Notes: generated by a model not told the origin, from the letters alone. Shown: positions 49,342 through 59,189, numbered from the stretch's first letter. The stretch: DNA of 64,000 bases from Halorubrum sp. CBA1229 (GCF_003721435.2 NZ_CP054585.1:2604001-2668000), one strand, 5' to 3'. Program-made: numbers and translations.

Positions 49342-50697
49342 TTACCGACCGAACGGGTTCTCGATCCCCTGGGCCAACGGCATGTCGAAGTAGTCCAGCT
49401 CGTCGACCTCGCTGATCGAGCCGTCGGCGATCCGCTCGAACGTCGCCATGAACCCCGCGACGGTGATTTTGACCGTCGTGCCGATGGCCTTGTGGCCGCG
49501 CTGGTCGCTCTGGTGAGACACCTCGTACAACATCCCGGCGGCGTCGGTCTGTGGACACAGCGCGTCGAGATACGATCCCCACAGCGGGCCGTAGCCGTAC
49601 CGGGTGAGCGTGTTGAACTTCCCCTTCCCGAACTGCTGGGCCTGCTCGTTGACGAGCTGGTTGAGCCGCAGCGACCGGGTCTGGGCGTCCTCCGACATGT
49701 ACGGGTTCCCGCTGCCGACGTAGCTCGCGTAGTCGACGCCGTCGAGACCGATGTACCGGGGACCGAACGGCGCCATCACGCTCATGATCGACTGCCACTG
49801 CGGGCCGTTGCCTTGGTCCGGGGACTCCGGATCCACGGTCGGACCCTGGTGGTGGTGCGTGATCGCCCAGTCCGGGTCGGCGTCGAGGAACGACTCGGTC
49901 ACCGCCCGGTTCTCGGGGTTGAGGTTGAGTCCGACCGAGCGTAGCACCTTGTACGGATTGTCGCCGTCGACCGTGGGGTCGCGGAGGTCGAACGGGACCT
50001 CTTCGACGGGGATATCGAGGTAGCCGAACTGTGGATCGTCCTTGAGGACGGTCCACCAGTCCTCGTCCTCGTCGAACGGCTCGAAGTTGGGGAAGACGCT
50101 GAACCCGCGGTTCATGTCGTACCCCGGCACGTCGCCGGAGTAGTACGAGTTCGCGTTGATGTACCGAGAGTCGCCCTCCTCCCACGTGCTCGTGTTGTAC
50201 CGGCGCTGCCGGAGTTCGCCCTCGGTACCGAGCCCATCGTCGCCGACGAAGTTCGCGCCGTCGGGGTTAACCCGGGGAACGATGGTGATCGTGAGGTTGT
50301 CGAGAATCTTCTCGACCCGCCGGGATCCGCCGCTCGCCAGTCGATTGAGGATTTTCACGACGGCTTCGGCCCCCGAGGGCTCGTCACCATGGATCTGGTT
50401 GATGAGGTGGAGACTCTCGTCGCCGTCGCCGATAGTGACCTCCCAGACCGGGTCTCCGCGGCCGGCCGATTCGCCGATCTGTTCCAGTTCGACGCGGTCG
50501 CTCCGCCGGTCGACCTGTTTCAGGCGTTCGCCGAGCTGCTCGTTGTCGAGGTACGCCTCGTAGTTGACTGCGCGCTCGTTCGGTGCCCACGGGCCGCCGG
50601 GCCGGTAGTCGCTGCCCGACTGCGCGCTTACCGTCGACCCGAATCCGGCGAGGGCGACCGCTGCGACACCGCTCTGAAGGAACCTCCGTCTGTGCAT
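49342..50697 (-). CDS. Tat-exported M14 zinc carboxypeptidase
   Basis: 451 residues. Twin-arginine signal MHRRRFLQSGVAAVALAGF and cleavage near SAQSG. Zinc ligands in INQIHGDEPSGAEAV (HxxE) and ITHHHQGP (His); the catalytic Glu in AGMLYEVSHQ. M14 family releases C-terminal residues or cleaves cell-wall-type peptides; outside the cell it would digest peptides. AT-rich sequence at 50700-50780 upstream contains its promoter. Confidence 0.9.
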   Translation of the reverse strand: MHRRRFLQSGVAAVALAGFGSTVSAQSGSDYRPGGPWAPNERAVNYEAYLDNEQLGERLKQVDRRSDRVELEQIGESAGRGDPVWEVTIGDGDESLHLINQIHGDEPSGAEAVVKILNRLASGGSRRVEKILDNLTITIVPRVNPDGANFVGDDGLGTEGELRQRRYNTSTWEEGDSRYINANSYYSGDVPGYDMNRGFSVFPNFEPFDEDEDWWTVLKDDPQFGYLDIPVEEVPFDLRDPTVDGDNPYKVLRSVGLNLNPENRAVTESFLDADPDWAITHHHQGPTVDPESPDQGNGPQWQSIMSVMAPFGPRYIGLDGVDYASYVGSGNPYMSEDAQTRSLRLNQLVNEQAQQFGKGKFNTLTRYGYGPLWGSYLDALCPQTDAAGMLYEVSHQSDQRGHKAIGTTVKITVAGFMATFERIADGSISEVDELDYFDMPLAQGIENPFGR

Positions 50698-50783
50698 ACT
50701 GGTAGCACCCGACTCGAAATGGTTTAATTTATCGTATATATAGTTTGCTGTATTTATACTGTTTAAGAATTATTTAATAGTCA

Positions 50784-52424
50784 TCACAACCCGATCCGAT
50801 CTTTCAGCCGCCGGACGCTCCGACTTGCCTTCCGGCCGAGCGACGTCGCCGCGAACGCGCCGCGGACGAACCAGTCGGTCGGGATCCGATCGGGAAAGCC
50901 GAGCGGGCCGACGCGGGAGACGCCGACCGTCCGCGATTCGGTGTACCGCCGGATCCCCTCCGGGCCGTGGCGGCGTCCGAGCCCCGAGTCGCCGAACCCG
51001 CCCATGGGGGCGTCGACCGCGCCCCACGTCGCGATGAAGCCGTCGTTGACGTTGACGGTGCCGCAGTCGATCTCGCGGGCGACCGCCGCGCCGCGCTCAC
51101 GGTCCGCGGTCCACACGCTCGCGTTGAGGCCGTACGGCGAGTCGTTCGCGGCCTCCACGGCGGCGGCCGCGTCCGGGACGGGCGTCACGACGACGACCGG
51201 CCCGAACGTCTCCTCGCAGGCGACCGTCGCGTCGGGCTCGACGCCCGTCAGGACGGTCGGCTCGTAGCAGTAGGGGGCAACGTCCGGCCTGTGGCGACCC
51301 CCCGTCTCCACGGTCGCGCCGTCCTCCCGGGCCTCGTCGACGTGGCTCCGGACGCGGGCGAGCTGGTCGGCGTCGATCAGCGAGCCGAGGTCGGCGTCGT
51401 AGTCGTAGCCAGTCCCCAGCGTGAGGTCCTCCGTCTCCCGGACGAACGCGGCGAGGAACGGCTCGTAGGCCGACTCCTCGACGTACATCCGCTCGGCGGA
51501 GAGACAGAGCTGCCCGGCGTTCGAGAAGCAGGCGTCGACCGCGCCGCGGGCCGCCTCGTCGACGTCGGCGTCGCTGAGCACGACGAGAGGGTTGTTGCCG
51601 CCGAGCTCCAGCGAGCAGTCGATCAGGTTCCGGCCCGCGCGCTCGGCGACGGTCCGGCCCGTCTCGGTGCTCCCGGTGAACGCCACGTAGTCGACCGCGT
51701 CGATCAGCGCGGGCCCGACCGTCGCCCCCTCGCCGGTGACCATCTGGAAGAGGTCGTCCGGGAGGCCGGCGACCTCCAAGAGCTCCGAGAGCAGCAGTGC
51801 CCCGTACGGCGTCTTCTCGTCCGGCTTGCAGACGACGGCGTTGCCCGCGGCGAGCGCCGGGAGCGCGTCGGCCATCGACAGCGTCAGCGGGTAGTTCCAC
51901 GGCGAGATGACGCCGACGACGCCGACCGGGTCGTAGGTGACCGTCGCGGTCGCGAGCCCGGGGAAGGCCCCCTGTCGGCGGTCCTCGGCGAGGGCGTCGG
52001 GCGCCTCGTCCGCGAGGTACGTGCAGCCGGTCGGCACGTCGAACAGCTCCTCGACCGCGGTTCGCCGGGATTTCCCCGTCTCCAGTTGGAGGACGTCGAG
52101 CAGCTCCTCGCGGTGGTCCGTGACGAGGTCGCCGAACCGATCGATGACGGCCGCGCGCTCGGTCGCGGGGGTCTCGGCCCACTCGGCCTGCGCCGCCCGG
52201 GCGCGCTCGACCGCGGCGTCGACGTCGTCGCCGTCGCAGGCCGGCACCGAGCCGATCCGCTCGGTCGTCGCCGGCGCGAACACGTCGAGGGCGTCGCTCT
52301 CGCCCGGCGCGTCCCTCGACGTAGTGGAACTCGCGCGGCGCACGCGCTCGGTGAGGTCGTCGAGTCGTCGCGTCGAGAGGTGCGGGGCGTCCGCGAGCGC
52401 GGTGGGAGGATTCGTCGAGGACAT
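50784..52424 (-). CDS. NAD(P)-dependent aldehyde dehydrogenase (succinate semialdehyde dehydrogenase-like)
   Basis: 546 residues. WNYPLTLSMADALPALAAGN and the Rossmann part TGSTETGRTVAERAG; catalytic Glu in LELGGNNPLVVL (~residue 280) and catalytic Cys in FSNAGQLCLSAER. The motif set and a PMGGFGDSGLGRRHG C-terminus are typical of semialdehyde dehydrogenases. Substrate cannot be fixed. ATG at 52424 chosen (MSSTNPPTA); another five codons upstream exists. Confidence 0.93.
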   Translation of the reverse strand: MSSTNPPTALADAPHLSTRRLDDLTERVRRASSTTSRDAPGESDALDVFAPATTERIGSVPACDGDDVDAAVERARAAQAEWAETPATERAAVIDRFGDLVTDHREELLDVLQLETGKSRRTAVEELFDVPTGCTYLADEAPDALAEDRRQGAFPGLATATVTYDPVGVVGVISPWNYPLTLSMADALPALAAGNAVVCKPDEKTPYGALLLSELLEVAGLPDDLFQMVTGEGATVGPALIDAVDYVAFTGSTETGRTVAERAGRNLIDCSLELGGNNPLVVLSDADVDEAARGAVDACFSNAGQLCLSAERMYVEESAYEPFLAAFVRETEDLTLGTGYDYDADLGSLIDADQLARVRSHVDEAREDGATVETGGRHRPDVAPYCYEPTVLTGVEPDATVACEETFGPVVVVTPVPDAAAAVEAANDSPYGLNASVWTADRERGAAVAREIDCGTVNVNDGFIATWGAVDAPMGGFGDSGLGRRHGPEGIRRYTESRTVGVSRVGPLGFPDRIPTDWFVRGAFAATSLGRKASRSVRRLKDRIGL

Positions 52425-52542
52425 CGGATACGAAAACACACGGTCGGGCGGGGGAAAGCCGTGCCGGTGGCCCGGACGGAAGGCGAACCGGTGAGGATTA
52501 TAAAAGGGGTAAGTACGAGTGCGAAGGCGACCGCTCCCCCGG

Positions 52543-53562
52543 TCACTTCCTCGAATCGACGGATTCTCCGATGCGGTCGGCCGGCGCGTCGTGCTCGGAG
52601 AGCATGTCGATCACTTCGAGCAGCAGCGACACGACGAGCGGGCCGACGATGAGCCCGACGGCACCGAGCGTGAGGATACCGCCGACGAATCCGACGAAGT
52701 ACAGCCCGGGAGAGATCCGACCGGTCCAGTCGGCGAGCTGCGTCCGGATCACCGCGTCGGGGACGAACGAGACGACGACGAGGCCGAGCGCCAACACGGC
52801 GACCGCCCGCCCGGTCTCCCCGACGAGGACGTCTCCAGCGGCCAGCGCGACGACGAGCACGCTCGGGCCGATGACCGGAACGAACTGGAGGACGGCCGCG
52901 ATGACGGCCAGCAGGACCGGAGAGCCGTACCCGAGGCCCCAGAACACCGCGACCGCGAGCACGAACGTCGCCGACGCCGTCGCCGCCTGCAGGACGTAGA
53001 TCGAGTACAGCGTCTCCCGCGTCCGCTCGTGGAGCCGCGTCGGGATATCGTGGTACTCGGTCGGGACCACGCCGAAGACGGCGGTTCCGACCGCCCCGGG
53101 TCGGTAGAGGATCCCGTACACGAGGAAGGTGAACACGACGAGCTCCAAGACGAGCCGGGGCGCCGCGGCCGCGACCGCGAGCGCGGCCCCTCGGACCCAC
53201 GCCTCGGCGGCCGCCACGTACGGCACCATCTCGATGACCAGCTCGAACCCGCCAACGGTGATCGGGACGGCGTCGGGGATCTGGCCGATGATCTCGATCA
53301 GCTCCGCCCGCCGCCGATACAGCACGTAGAGCAGCGGGACCACGAGGAGCACGGCGGCAACGAAGGCGACGGCGGTGGTCGCGACGCACGCGATCCGCCG
53401 GGACAGCCCGCGTTCGACGAATCGCTGCCGGATCGGATACAGGACGTACGCGACCGTGACCGCGAAGACGACGGTTCGGAGCACCTCCGCCAGCACGATC
53501 GCCGCGAGCGCGGCCACCGCGACGAGCAGCGTGCCTAGCAGTCGCCTCCGGTTGAGTAACAT
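52543..53562 (-). CDS. AI-2E family transporter-like membrane protein
   Basis: 339 residues with seven to eight hydrophobic helices. The AI-2E/PerM pattern is visible: VAYVLYPIRQRFVERGLSRR near the start, VLQFVPVIGPSVLVV and GLIVGPLVVSLLLEVIDM near the end. The family includes Na+/H+ antiporter-like and autoinducer-exporting proteins; the haloarchaeal role is unknown. The ATG at 53562 gives a normal length. Confidence 0.9.
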   Translation of the reverse strand: MLLNRRRLLGTLLVAVAALAAIVLAEVLRTVVFAVTVAYVLYPIRQRFVERGLSRRIACVATTAVAFVAAVLLVVPLLYVLYRRRAELIEIIGQIPDAVPITVGGFELVIEMVPYVAAAEAWVRGAALAVAAAAPRLVLELVVFTFLVYGILYRPGAVGTAVFGVVPTEYHDIPTRLHERTRETLYSIYVLQAATASATFVLAVAVFWGLGYGSPVLLAVIAAVLQFVPVIGPSVLVVALAAGDVLVGETGRAVAVLALGLVVVSFVPDAVIRTQLADWTGRISPGLYFVGFVGGILTLGAVGLIVGPLVVSLLLEVIDMLSEHDAPADRIGESVDSRK

Positions 53563-53710
53563 GGTATCCGGTCGCAAGCAGGGCCAAAAGCCGTTGCGGT
53601 GACGAACCGCGGGACCCGGCCGCCGGCGCCGTCCCCCTCGGGAGCGCGTCTCGCTCGCGATCGCCGCGTGGGACCGTAGCACCTAACCTCGCGCCACTCC
53701 CACGTCCGGT

Positions 53711-54853
53711 ATGCGCATCGACCCGTTCGGCCTCGAACGCTGGTTCGCGGAGTACGAGCACGAGGCCGACATCATGTTGGCCGAGAGCGGGATCCGCTCG
53801 CTGGACGCGAGCCGGTTCGACTTGGATCCGGGCCGGCTCGACTACGTCATCCCGACGAACGGCGACCCCGAGTTCCGTGCGTCGGTCGGCGACCGCTACG
53901 GCCGGAGCGCCGACGAGGTGCTGTTCACCTGCGGGACGCAGGAGGCGAACTTCCTCGCGTTCCTCTCGCTGCTGGGCGACGCCGAGAGCCCCGACCCCGA
54001 CTCGACGGTCGGCTCCGGCAGCCACGCGGTCGTCGTCACGCCGACGTACCAGGCGCTCCACGCCGTGCCGGACGCGTTCGGCGACGTGACCCGCGTCGAA
54101 CTGGAACCGCCCGAGTGGGAGCTCGACGCTGAAGCGATCGCCGACGCGGCCCGCGACGACACCGCCGTGATCGTCGTCAACAACCCGAACAACCCCACGG
54201 GTCAGTATCACGACGAGACGGCGATGCGGGCGGCCTACGACATCGCCGTCGATCGCGACGCGTACCTCCTCTGTGACGAGGTGTACCGGCTGCTCGCCGA
54301 CGATCCGCAGCCGCCGGTCGCGAGCTTCGGCCGCCACGGGATCTCGACGACGAGCCTCACGAAGGCGTACGGGCTCGCCGGGCTCCGGTTCGGCTGGATC
54401 GCCGGCCCCGAGGCGGTCGTCGAGCGCGCGTGGCGGTGGAAGGATTACACCACTATCTCCCCGTCGCTGTTCGGCCAGCACGTCGCGAAGCAGGCGCTCG
54501 GCCGACGCGAGCCGCGGATCCTCGAGGAGAACCGCGAGTTGGCGGCGACGAACCGCGCGATCGTCGCGGACTGGATCGAGCGCCACGACCTCGACTGGCA
54601 CGACCCGGTCGGCGTCAACGGGTTCGTGACGGTGCCCGACGGCTTCGACGACGCCGAGGCGTTCTGCCGCACCGTCGTCGAGACGGAGAGCGTCGTACTC
54701 GCGCCCGGCGGGCTGTTCGGCTTTCCGAACCGCTTCCGGATCGGGTTCGGGCTGCCGACCGACGAGCTGGAGGAGGGCCTGCGGCGGGTGAGCCGCGCCA
54801 TGGAGGCGGCGAGCGCCGACCGCCGGGAGGCCGACGCGGAGAGGGGTGCCTGA
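53711..54853 (+). CDS. PLP-dependent class I/II aminotransferase
   Basis: 380 residues. VVNNPNNPTGQYHD, LLCDEVYRLLAD and the PLP lysine in TTSLTKAYGLAGLRFGWIAG (around residue 217) are diagnostic; RIGFG near the end holds the carboxylate-binding Arg. Substrate unknown. Two bases separate its stop from the next ATG at 54855, so the two are probably one operon. Confidence 0.92.
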   Translation: MRIDPFGLERWFAEYEHEADIMLAESGIRSLDASRFDLDPGRLDYVIPTNGDPEFRASVGDRYGRSADEVLFTCGTQEANFLAFLSLLGDAESPDPDSTVGSGSHAVVVTPTYQALHAVPDAFGDVTRVELEPPEWELDAEAIADAARDDTAVIVVNNPNNPTGQYHDETAMRAAYDIAVDRDAYLLCDEVYRLLADDPQPPVASFGRHGISTTSLTKAYGLAGLRFGWIAGPEAVVERAWRWKDYTTISPSLFGQHVAKQALGRREPRILEENRELAATNRAIVADWIERHDLDWHDPVGVNGFVTVPDGFDDAEAFCRTVVETESVVLAPGGLFGFPNRFRIGFGLPTDELEEGLRRVSRAMEAASADRREADAERGA

Positions 54854-54854
54854 G

Positions 54855-55139
54855 ATGGGCTTTTTCGGCGAGCTCAAGGAGGACGTCGTCGGCTTCGTCC
54901 GCGACCCGACCGACGAGCAGAAGGCGCTGCTCGTCGCCTTCGTCGCGATGATGATCGCCGACCGCGCCCTCTGGTGGGTCGACTTCCCGTTCGTCGTACG
55001 GACGACCGCGGCGGTCGGGGTCGGCTTCATCGGCCTCTTCATCGCCAGCTACCTGATCACCGGGCAGTTCGTCCCGCCGGACGGCGACGCGGACGACGAG
55101 GGGGAGCCCGAGGAGTACGTCGACGAGCTCGACCCCTGA
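54855..55139 (+). CDS. Small two-helix membrane protein
   Basis: 94 residues starting [18 protein letters not shown]. Two hydrophobic helices (about residues 25-40 and 45-65: [20 protein letters not shown]) and an acidic tail. Family unknown. The start at 54855 follows the aminotransferase stop within two bases. Its job is not evident. Confidence 0.75.
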   Translation: MGFFGELKEDVVGFVRDPTDEQKALLVAFVAMMIADRALWWVDFPFVVRTTAAVGVGFIGLFIASYLITGQFVPPDGDADDEGEPEEYVDELDP

Positions 55140-55223
55140 ATCGGGGGCCCCAGGTCGGCGTCGACGACAGCCCGTTCCGCGGCGCGGCCGAACGCCCGAA
55201 CGCCGGCGTCGACGCCGTTCCAA

Positions 55224-55234
55224 ACCGTTTATAC
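55224..55234 (+). promoter_or_regulatory. TATA box of the IF-5A gene
   Basis: ACCGTTTATAC precedes the ATG at 55258 by about 25-33 bases, with a purine-rich upstream BRE-like CAAACC. Leaderless transcription is likely. Confidence 0.6.
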
Positions 55235-55257
55235 CCGCCCCGGAAAAAGTAGCGCGT

Positions 55258-55635
55258 ATGCCGCGAGAGCAGAAGCAGGTTCGCGAACTCCAGGAGGGCA
55301 GCTACGTGATGATGGACGGTTCCCCCTGCAAGATCAACCACTACAGCACTGCAAAGCCCGGAAAACACGGGAGCGCCAAGGCGCGCGTCGAGGGCAAGGG
55401 CGTCTTCGACGACAAGAAGCGCTCGCTCTCCCAGCCGGTCGACGCGAAGGTCTGGGTCCCGATCATCCAGCGGAAGCAGGGCCAGGTCGTCAACGTCAAC
55501 GACGACGAGGTCCAGGTGATGGACTTAGACACCTACGACACGTTCACGATGCGCATCCCCGAGGGCGAGGACTTCACCTCGGACGACAACATCGAGTACC
55601 TCGATTACGAGGGCCAACGGAAGATCATCGGGTAA
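55258..55635 (+). CDS. eif5A: Translation factor IF-5A (hypusine-containing)
   Basis: 125 residues. The hypusination loop [19 protein letters not shown] carries the modified lysine in PGKHGSAK. C-terminal OB domain follows ([21 protein letters not shown]). Promotes elongation through poorly reactive sequences. The agmatinase gene starts six bases after its stop, fitting the haloarchaeal agmatine-based hypusination route. Confidence 0.97.
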   Translation: MPREQKQVRELQEGSYVMMDGSPCKINHYSTAKPGKHGSAKARVEGKGVFDDKKRSLSQPVDAKVWVPIIQRKQGQVVNVNDDEVQVMDLDTYDTFTMRIPEGEDFTSDDNIEYLDYEGQRKIIG

Positions 55636-55641
55636 TCGGCG

Positions 55642-56478
55642 ATGTTTCCCGGGGCGACGACCGACCGCGAAGCTGCTTCTTACGTGGTCGTCGGCGCTCC
55701 GCTCGACGCCACGACCACGTTTCAGCCGGGCACCCGGTTCGGACCGGACCGGATCCGGCGCTTCTCCGAGACCTACGACGACTACGACCGCCGCACCGAC
55801 AGTCGCTTCTCCGCGCTGGGCGTTCACGACGCGGGCGACGTCTCCCCCTGGGACGACGTCGAGGCGTACCTCGATCACCTCGCCGCCGAACTGCGGAGCG
55901 TCGGCTACGACGACGCCGTCCCCCTGCTTGTCGGCGGCGAACACACGGTCACGTACGCGGGCGTCGAGGCGGTCGACCCCGACGCGCTCGTCGTCTGCGA
56001 CGCCCACCTCGACCTCAGGGACGCGTACGACGGGAATCCGTGGAACCACGCCTGCGTCACGCGCCGGTGCCTCGACGACCTCGGCGTCGACCGGGCCGTG
56101 ATCGTCGGCGCGCGAACCGGCTCCGAGGCGGAGTGGGACCGCGCGTCCGACGCCGACGTCGAGGTCGTCGCGCCCGAACACGCCCGCGAGTGGATCGACG
56201 GACTCGCGAGCGACGAGGGTGACGACCCCTTCGCGGGCGAGTCCGTCTACTGCTCGATCGATATCGACGGGCTCGACCCCGGCTTCGCGCCGGGGACCGG
56301 GACGATGGAGCCGTTCGGGCTCGATCCCCGCGAGGCCCGTGACTTGGTGCGGGCTGTCGCGCCCCGGGCCGAGGGCTTCGACGTCGTCGAGGTGAACGAC
56401 CGCGACGACGGGCAGGCCGCGGCGGCCGCCGGGAAACTGCTGCGGGAGTTCGTGCGGGCGCACGAGGACGGGCGGTAG
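55642..56478 (+). CDS. speB: Agmatinase-family ureohydrolase
   Basis: 278 residues. Metal ligands are visible in GGEHTV, VCDAHLDLRDAY and SIDIDGLDPGFAPGTG. GARTGSEAEW lies between them. Classic agmatinases hydrolyse agmatine to putrescine plus urea; in halophilic archaea an agmatinase-like protein was shown to be needed for (deoxy)hypusination of IF-5A, and here it directly follows eif5A. Either role fits the sequence. Confidence 0.92.
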   Translation: MFPGATTDREAASYVVVGAPLDATTTFQPGTRFGPDRIRRFSETYDDYDRRTDSRFSALGVHDAGDVSPWDDVEAYLDHLAAELRSVGYDDAVPLLVGGEHTVTYAGVEAVDPDALVVCDAHLDLRDAYDGNPWNHACVTRRCLDDLGVDRAVIVGARTGSEAEWDRASDADVEVVAPEHAREWIDGLASDEGDDPFAGESVYCSIDIDGLDPGFAPGTGTMEPFGLDPREARDLVRAVAPRAEGFDVVEVNDRDDGQAAAAAGKLLREFVRAHEDGR

Positions 56479-56527
56479 CCCCGCAGCCGGGAGCGACGCG
56501 CCGTGTTCGCCCGCCCGCCGCGAGCGC

Positions 56528-58765
56528 TTACCGGTCGACCGAACGGGTCAACGCGAAGACGAAAAGCGCCACGAGGAACGCCCCGAGGAACCCCTGCGCC
56601 GAGCTGAGCAGACGGACGGAGAACGACTCGGCGGGCGCCGGCCCGATCACGAAGGTGATGAAGCTCTGGAAGCTGAACAGCAGCAGTTCGCCCGCGGAGT
56701 CGGCCGGGACGCCAAGCGCGGCGTACCCGCCGGCGAAGGCGAGGACGACGACGACCGACGACAGCATGGTCCAGCTCGGCCGCTCGCCGTATCCCGCCGT
56801 CGCGTCGAGGACGGCGTTCGCGAGCCAGTCGTACGCGGCGACCGCGCGGTCGGCCCCGCGCTCCGACCTGACATCCGCGGCGTGACCGGCGCGGCGGTGG
56901 CGCATCTCGCGCCTGAAGAACTCCGCCGCCGCGGTCGCGTCCCCGACGCCGTTGGCTCCGGTCTTCGCCTGCTGATACGTGGTCTCCAGGCGTCGGGGGC
57001 CGGGATCCGGCTCCGGGAGGTCGGCGTCCGTCTCCGTGTCGTGGAGCCGCCAGCTGATCGCTTCGAGCGCCCCGTGGTGGGGACCGAACCGGAAGCCGTC
57101 GAACGAGGTCCCGAGGAACCTGACCGCGGCGAGGGGCGCGATCGGTCCGTCGCCGGCCTCGATCCGAACCCTTCCGATCCGGGCGTCCGCGAAGTCGTAC
57201 GTGACCGTCCCGTCGCCGGGGTGGGCGATCCGGCCCTCGCTCACGGACGCCCCGTGTGCCGTCACGGTCGGCCGGTCTCCGTCGTCAGCCGGAGAGACGT
57301 CGCTCCGGAGCCGACCGATCTCGCACCCGTCGAGGCGGACGTCGCCGCCGGCGCGGACAGCCTCGAATCCGGCGAGGTGGTCGAACCGGGCCGCCCTCGC
57401 GTCGAGGCCGTCGTCGAGGCGCGCGCCGGTCGCATCGACCGTGTCGCCGAACGTGGTCCGGCCGGCCGTCTCCGGGTCGTGGAATGAGATCCGCTCCTCG
57501 GACTCGACCCACCGGAGGTCGACGCCGGACCGGCACTCCGCGTCGGCGAGCGACAGTCCCGACCCGAACCGGGTGGCCCCGTCGCGCGTCCCGCCGTTAC
57601 AGTCGATTTCGCCGGCGACGACCGCCCCGTCGAACGCGACCGCGCCGCCGAACTCGCAGTCCGCCATCGAGAGCTGGCCGCCGATCCGCGCCGAGGCCGC
57701 GGAGACGGCCGCGCTCGTCTCCGTCCGGTCGAGGGTCGCTCCGCGGTCCAGTTCGGCGCCGTCGAGCCGCCCCGTACCCGACACCGTCGCGTCCGCGAGG
57801 TACAGTCGGCCGTCGAACACGACCTCTCGGAGGTCGAACCCGGCCTCGAACGTCGCCTGCTCGAAGTCGACCGCGCCGTCGAACCGCGTCTCGGTGCTGT
57901 GCTGTTCCGGGTGGAACTGGACCGGCCCCTCGAACGTCGCGTACCGGAAGTCGGTCGCGCCGTCGACCGCGACCCCCTTGAACACCGTCGGGCCGCCGAC
58001 GCGCATCCCGTGGTCGGCGCTCGCGTCGTTCCCGTTGAACCCGTCGCCGAAGGCGCTGTCAGTGAACGCGAGTGCGCCGCCGACCGACGTGCCCATCGCG
58101 CGGACCTCACCGTCGAAGGTCGCGTCGGCCGCAAGGACGGAGCCCTCGACCGCCGCGCTGTTCACTTCCGTCCGCTCGTCGACGCGGACGAGGTTCGCGT
58201 TCACTGTGCCGCCGACCTCGGCGTCGCTGAGGGCCAGCCGACCGAGTTCCGCGCGGGTGACGCTGAACGAGCCGTCGACCGTCGCGAACGCGAAGTCCGC
58301 GGCGCCGTCGACCGTCGCCTTCCTGAGGTCGACGCTCGCCGCACTGAGGCCCTGACAGCGGAGATCGCCGAAACAGGTCAGTCCCTTCGCGTCGAAGTCG
58401 CCGGCGACCGTCGCGCCGTCGAGGCGGAGGTCGCTGCCGACGGTCGCGCCGTCGACCGCGATCTCGCCGACCGTCGCGTCCGCGAGGTCGACGGCGTGGG
58501 AGCGGTCGCCCGCGAGCAGCGTCCCCGGCGGGAGCGCGAGTCGCTCGATCGTGGCGCCGTAGAAGCGGCGGCGACGCGGGTCCGACTCGCCGGCCGCGAC
58601 CGCCGCCTCGAACGCCGCGGCGACGCGGTCCGCGCCTCCGTCGCCCGCTGGTCGGTGGAACACGCACCGCTCGTCGCCGTCGGCCGGGTGAGGACACTCC
58701 CAGCCGGCCGGTGCCGCGTCGGCGTCCTCGTGAACGTACCCGCACCGGTCCTCGGTCTCGGTCAT
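56528..58765 (-). CDS. Pentapeptide-repeat-like protein with C-terminal membrane domain
   Basis: 745 residues. N-terminal Cys/His-rich knuckle (CGYVHEDADAAPAGWECPHP and CVFH) followed by a ~450-residue beta-helix-like domain of repeats of the form LDGATVxGD, FDGAVDFEQATF. The C-terminal ~90 residues hold two or three helices (TMLSSVVVVLAFAGGYAAL, LLLFSFQSFITFVIGP, GFLGAFLVALFVFALT), which resemble a minimal ion-channel pore in layout. It could be a channel gated by the repeat domain; this is inference. Monocistronic. Confidence 0.8.
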   Translation of the reverse strand: MTETEDRCGYVHEDADAAPAGWECPHPADGDERCVFHRPAGDGGADRVAAAFEAAVAAGESDPRRRRFYGATIERLALPPGTLLAGDRSHAVDLADATVGEIAVDGATVGSDLRLDGATVAGDFDAKGLTCFGDLRCQGLSAASVDLRKATVDGAADFAFATVDGSFSVTRAELGRLALSDAEVGGTVNANLVRVDERTEVNSAAVEGSVLAADATFDGEVRAMGTSVGGALAFTDSAFGDGFNGNDASADHGMRVGGPTVFKGVAVDGATDFRYATFEGPVQFHPEQHSTETRFDGAVDFEQATFEAGFDLREVVFDGRLYLADATVSGTGRLDGAELDRGATLDRTETSAAVSAASARIGGQLSMADCEFGGAVAFDGAVVAGEIDCNGGTRDGATRFGSGLSLADAECRSGVDLRWVESEERISFHDPETAGRTTFGDTVDATGARLDDGLDARAARFDHLAGFEAVRAGGDVRLDGCEIGRLRSDVSPADDGDRPTVTAHGASVSEGRIAHPGDGTVTYDFADARIGRVRIEAGDGPIAPLAAVRFLGTSFDGFRFGPHHGALEAISWRLHDTETDADLPEPDPGPRRLETTYQQAKTGANGVGDATAAAEFFRREMRHRRAGHAADVRSERGADRAVAAYDWLANAVLDATAGYGERPSWTMLSSVVVVLAFAGGYAALGVPADSAGELLLFSFQSFITFVIGPAPAESFSVRLLSSAQGFLGAFLVALFVFALTRSVDR

Positions 58766-58828
58766 GGCGGTGGCAACGACGAACGGTCAAATAAAAAATT
58801 CGTAACCGGGGACCGTCTCACCGACCGC

Positions 58829-59080
58829 CTACGACAGCTCGGAGAGCCGCCGCCGGGCCGCGGTGACGGCCTCCATCGCGTCGATCCACTCGCGCGGGTC
58901 CGTACACCAGATGCGGTCGCCCTCCACGCTGACGCAGAACACGGAGTCGGTGGAGGGCGAGAGGGTTACCCCGTCGACGTCGGACCGGTCGCCGAGGTAC
59001 GAGTCGATCAGGCGTCGGGCCGTCTCCGCCTCCGGCTGGAGGCGACTGCCGGCCGCGTATTCGATGGCTATCTCTGCCAT
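58829..59080 (-). CDS. SelW/Rdx-like small protein lacking CxxC
   Basis: 83 residues. The thioredoxin-like beta-alpha-beta pattern resembles SelW/Rdx proteins: IAIEYAAGSRLQPEAETARRL, then VTLSPSTDSVFCVSVEGDRIW. The redox CxxC/CxxU usually following the first strand is replaced by AAGS. If the assignment is right, the protein cannot use the canonical thiol pair. Two other cysteines (VFCV, IWCT) remain. Confidence 0.5.
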   Translation of the reverse strand: MAEIAIEYAAGSRLQPEAETARRLIDSYLGDRSDVDGVTLSPSTDSVFCVSVEGDRIWCTDPREWIDAMEAVTAARRRLSELS

Positions 59081-59189
59081 GGTCGGTCGTAGGAACTACA
59101 TGATTAATAACTACTGTTTTCTGGCAGTGCTTGCGGAGTTTTCCGACGGGGGGTCCGTCGCCGTCTCTCCCCGAGACGGCGTGGCCGGC

